Positions 63,025 through 64,000 of a stretch of 64,000 nt of DNA are shown here, one piece after another. The stretch's first letter is position 1, and each line of letters begins with the position of its first letter. The notes beneath the pieces were generated by a model. The model was not told the DNA's origin, did no database searches, and was given only the letters and a program-made list of their open reading frames with translations. Source of the stretch: Vallicoccus soli (GTDB lineage Bacteria; Actinomycetota; Actinomycetes; Motilibacterales; Motilibacteraceae); assembly GCF_003594885.1 (NCBI RefSeq), contig NZ_QZEZ01000002.1:1-64000 (forward strand), in the 5' to 3' direction. The translations under genes and the position numbers were made by a program.

Positions 63025-64000
63025 ACCGGGCCACGCCCGCCCCGCTCTCGGGCCTGCTCGCCGGGCCGCCGGCGGCCGTCGTGACGGCGGGGGCCTCCCT
63101 GCTCGCCGACGCGCTGACCGCGCAGGCCGTGGCCGTGGAGCCCGTCGACTGGCGCCCGCCCCTGGCCGCGGACGGGCTCGACGTCCCCGCGGCGCTCGCC
63201 CGCGTGCTCGCCGACCCGCGCCGGGAGGAGGCCGACGCGACGGCCGTCGGGCGGATGCTCGCCGCCGGCGCGCAGCTCGTCGACGTCCGTCCCGCGTCGG
63301 AGGCGCTGGGGCTCGAGCGCGGCACGTTCCTGCACGCCGGGCCGCCCGTGGCGTGGGAGGCCGCCTCGGGGCCCCTGAGGGGCGCCCTCATGGGGGCGGC
63401 CGTGCTCGAGGGCCTCGCCGCCACGCCCGAGGAGGCCGAGCGGGGGCTCGCGGCCGGCGCCTTCGCGTGGGAGCCGTGCCACCACCACCGCGCCGTCGGG
63501 CCGATGGCCGGGGTCGTCAGCCCGTCGATGTGGGTGTTCGAGCTCGAGGACCCGGTCGGGGGCGGGCGGGCGTACTGCTCGCTCAACGAGGGGCTCGGCA
63601 AGGTCCTGCGCTACGGCGCGTACGGCCCGGAGGTCCTCGATCGGCTCCGGTGGATGTCGGCGGTGCTCGGGCCCCTGCTGCAGGGGGCCGTCCGCGCCGC
63701 GGGCCCCGTCGACGTGCGGGCGATCGTCGCGCAGATGCTGCAGATGGGCGACGAGGGGCACAACCGCAACCGCGCCGGCACCCTCATGCTCCTGCGGGAG
63801 CTCCTGCCCGCCCTCATCGACGGCGGGGCGCCGTCCTCGGACGTCGCGCGCGCCGCCGCCTTCGTGTCCGGCAACGACCACTTCTTCCTCAACCTCGTCA
63901 TGCCGGCGTGCAAGCTCGCCACCGACGCCGCCCGCGACGTCCCCGGCTCGTCGCTGGTGGTCGCGATGGCGCGCAACGGCACCGAGTTCGGCATCCAGGT
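63021..64000 (+). CDS. DUF1116 family protein (AllG/YlbE-like), truncated by window end
   Basis: The first 326 codons are open to the window edge, with no stop. Conserved family blocks are plain: LNEGLGKVLRYGAYGPEVL, QMLQMGDEGHNRNRAGT, GNDHFFLNLVMPACK and VAMARNGTEFGIQV. E. coli homologues are about 420-470 residues, so roughly 100 or more residues lie outside. The ATG overlaps the fdrA stop as ATGA. It completes the FdrA/DUF1116/DUF2877 trio assigned as oxamate (carbamoyl) transferase. Confidence 0.92.
   Translation, partial: MNRATPAPLSGLLAGPPAAVVTAGASLLADALTAQAVAVEPVDWRPPLAADGLDVPAALARVLADPRREEADATAVGRMLAAGAQLVDVRPASEALGLERGTFLHAGPPVAWEAASGPLRGALMGAAVLEGLAATPEEAERGLAAGAFAWEPCHHHRAVGPMAGVVSPSMWVFELEDPVGGGRAYCSLNEGLGKVLRYGAYGPEVLDRLRWMSAVLGPLLQGAVRAAGPVDVRAIVAQMLQMGDEGHNRNRAGTLMLLRELLPALIDGGAPSSDVARAAAFVSGNDHFFLNLVMPACKLATDAARDVPGSSLVVAMARNGTEFGIQ

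Overview
The window is very GC-rich, gene-dense DNA from a free-living actinomycete (phylum Actinomycetota). Evidence for this is the dominance of GTG/ATG starts with GTGA or ATGA overlaps, the argCJBDR-H order, the rplT / SpoU methyltransferase / PAS histidine kinase / pheS / pheT neighbourhood, a DUF1844 gene divergent from infC, and an rRNA leader of actinobacterial type at the left edge. I cannot name the genus.

Left third (1-20.5 kb): mostly conserved housekeeping genes. The minus strand carries the promoters and antitermination leader of an rRNA operon whose 16S gene lies just outside the window, then (reading right to left) argC-argJ-argB-argD-argR-argH-mpg-tyrS as one tightly coupled unit with ARG boxes before argC. 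Next come an SDR gene coupled to pheT-pheS, a PAS histidine kinase, an rRNA methyltransferase, and infC-rpmI-rplT. infC starts with AUC and has a structured leader. A catalase gene and a Fur-family regulator face each other across a perfect 21-bp terminator hairpin, and each carries the same 15-bp operator-like element. An SseB-family gene follows.

Middle (20.5-44.3 kb): a minus-strand catabolic block holds a MatC-like carrier, a CaiB-type CoA-transferase, a fused carboxyltransferase, a tandem repeat array, carbamate kinase and a barbiturase/cyanuric acid hydrolase family enzyme. A GntR regulator and a small P-loop kinase are on the plus strand. Then comes one 14.5-kb gene for a secreted mosaic protein of about 4,840 residues (malectin-like, FN3-like, beta-propeller, choice-of-anchor-like and LamG-like modules), preceded by a LuxR-type regulator with a degenerate receiver.

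Right third (44.5-64 kb): a hydantoinase/oxoprolinase pair, a small membrane protein and a GGDEF-EAL protein, then a nitrogen-heterocycle catabolic region. Minus-strand genes encode a PucR regulator, a UraA-type permease, a CoxM-CoxS-CoxL type molybdenum hydroxylase, a CoxG-like protein and a nitrilase-family hydrolase. Plus-strand genes encode DUF2877, FdrA and DUF1116 (truncated by the window end), the trio known from E. coli allantoin catabolism as oxamate carbamoyltransferase.

Taken together, the two catabolic regions suggest an oxidative pyrimidine pathway. Uracil would enter through the permease, be oxidised to barbiturate by the Mo-hydroxylase, and be opened to ureidomalonate by the AtzD/barbiturase enzyme. 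The FdrA complex would then cleave ureidomalonate phosphorolytically to carbamoyl phosphate and malonamate. Carbamate kinase would recover ATP, the nitrilase-like amidase would release malonate, and the CoA-transferase/carboxyltransferase block could dispose of it. The phosphorolytic step and the malonamate branch are my inference and would be new; the component families are recognised from sequence. A shared TGGCAG element upstream of pucR, uraA, the DUF2877 operon and arcC hints that the separated clusters are co-regulated.
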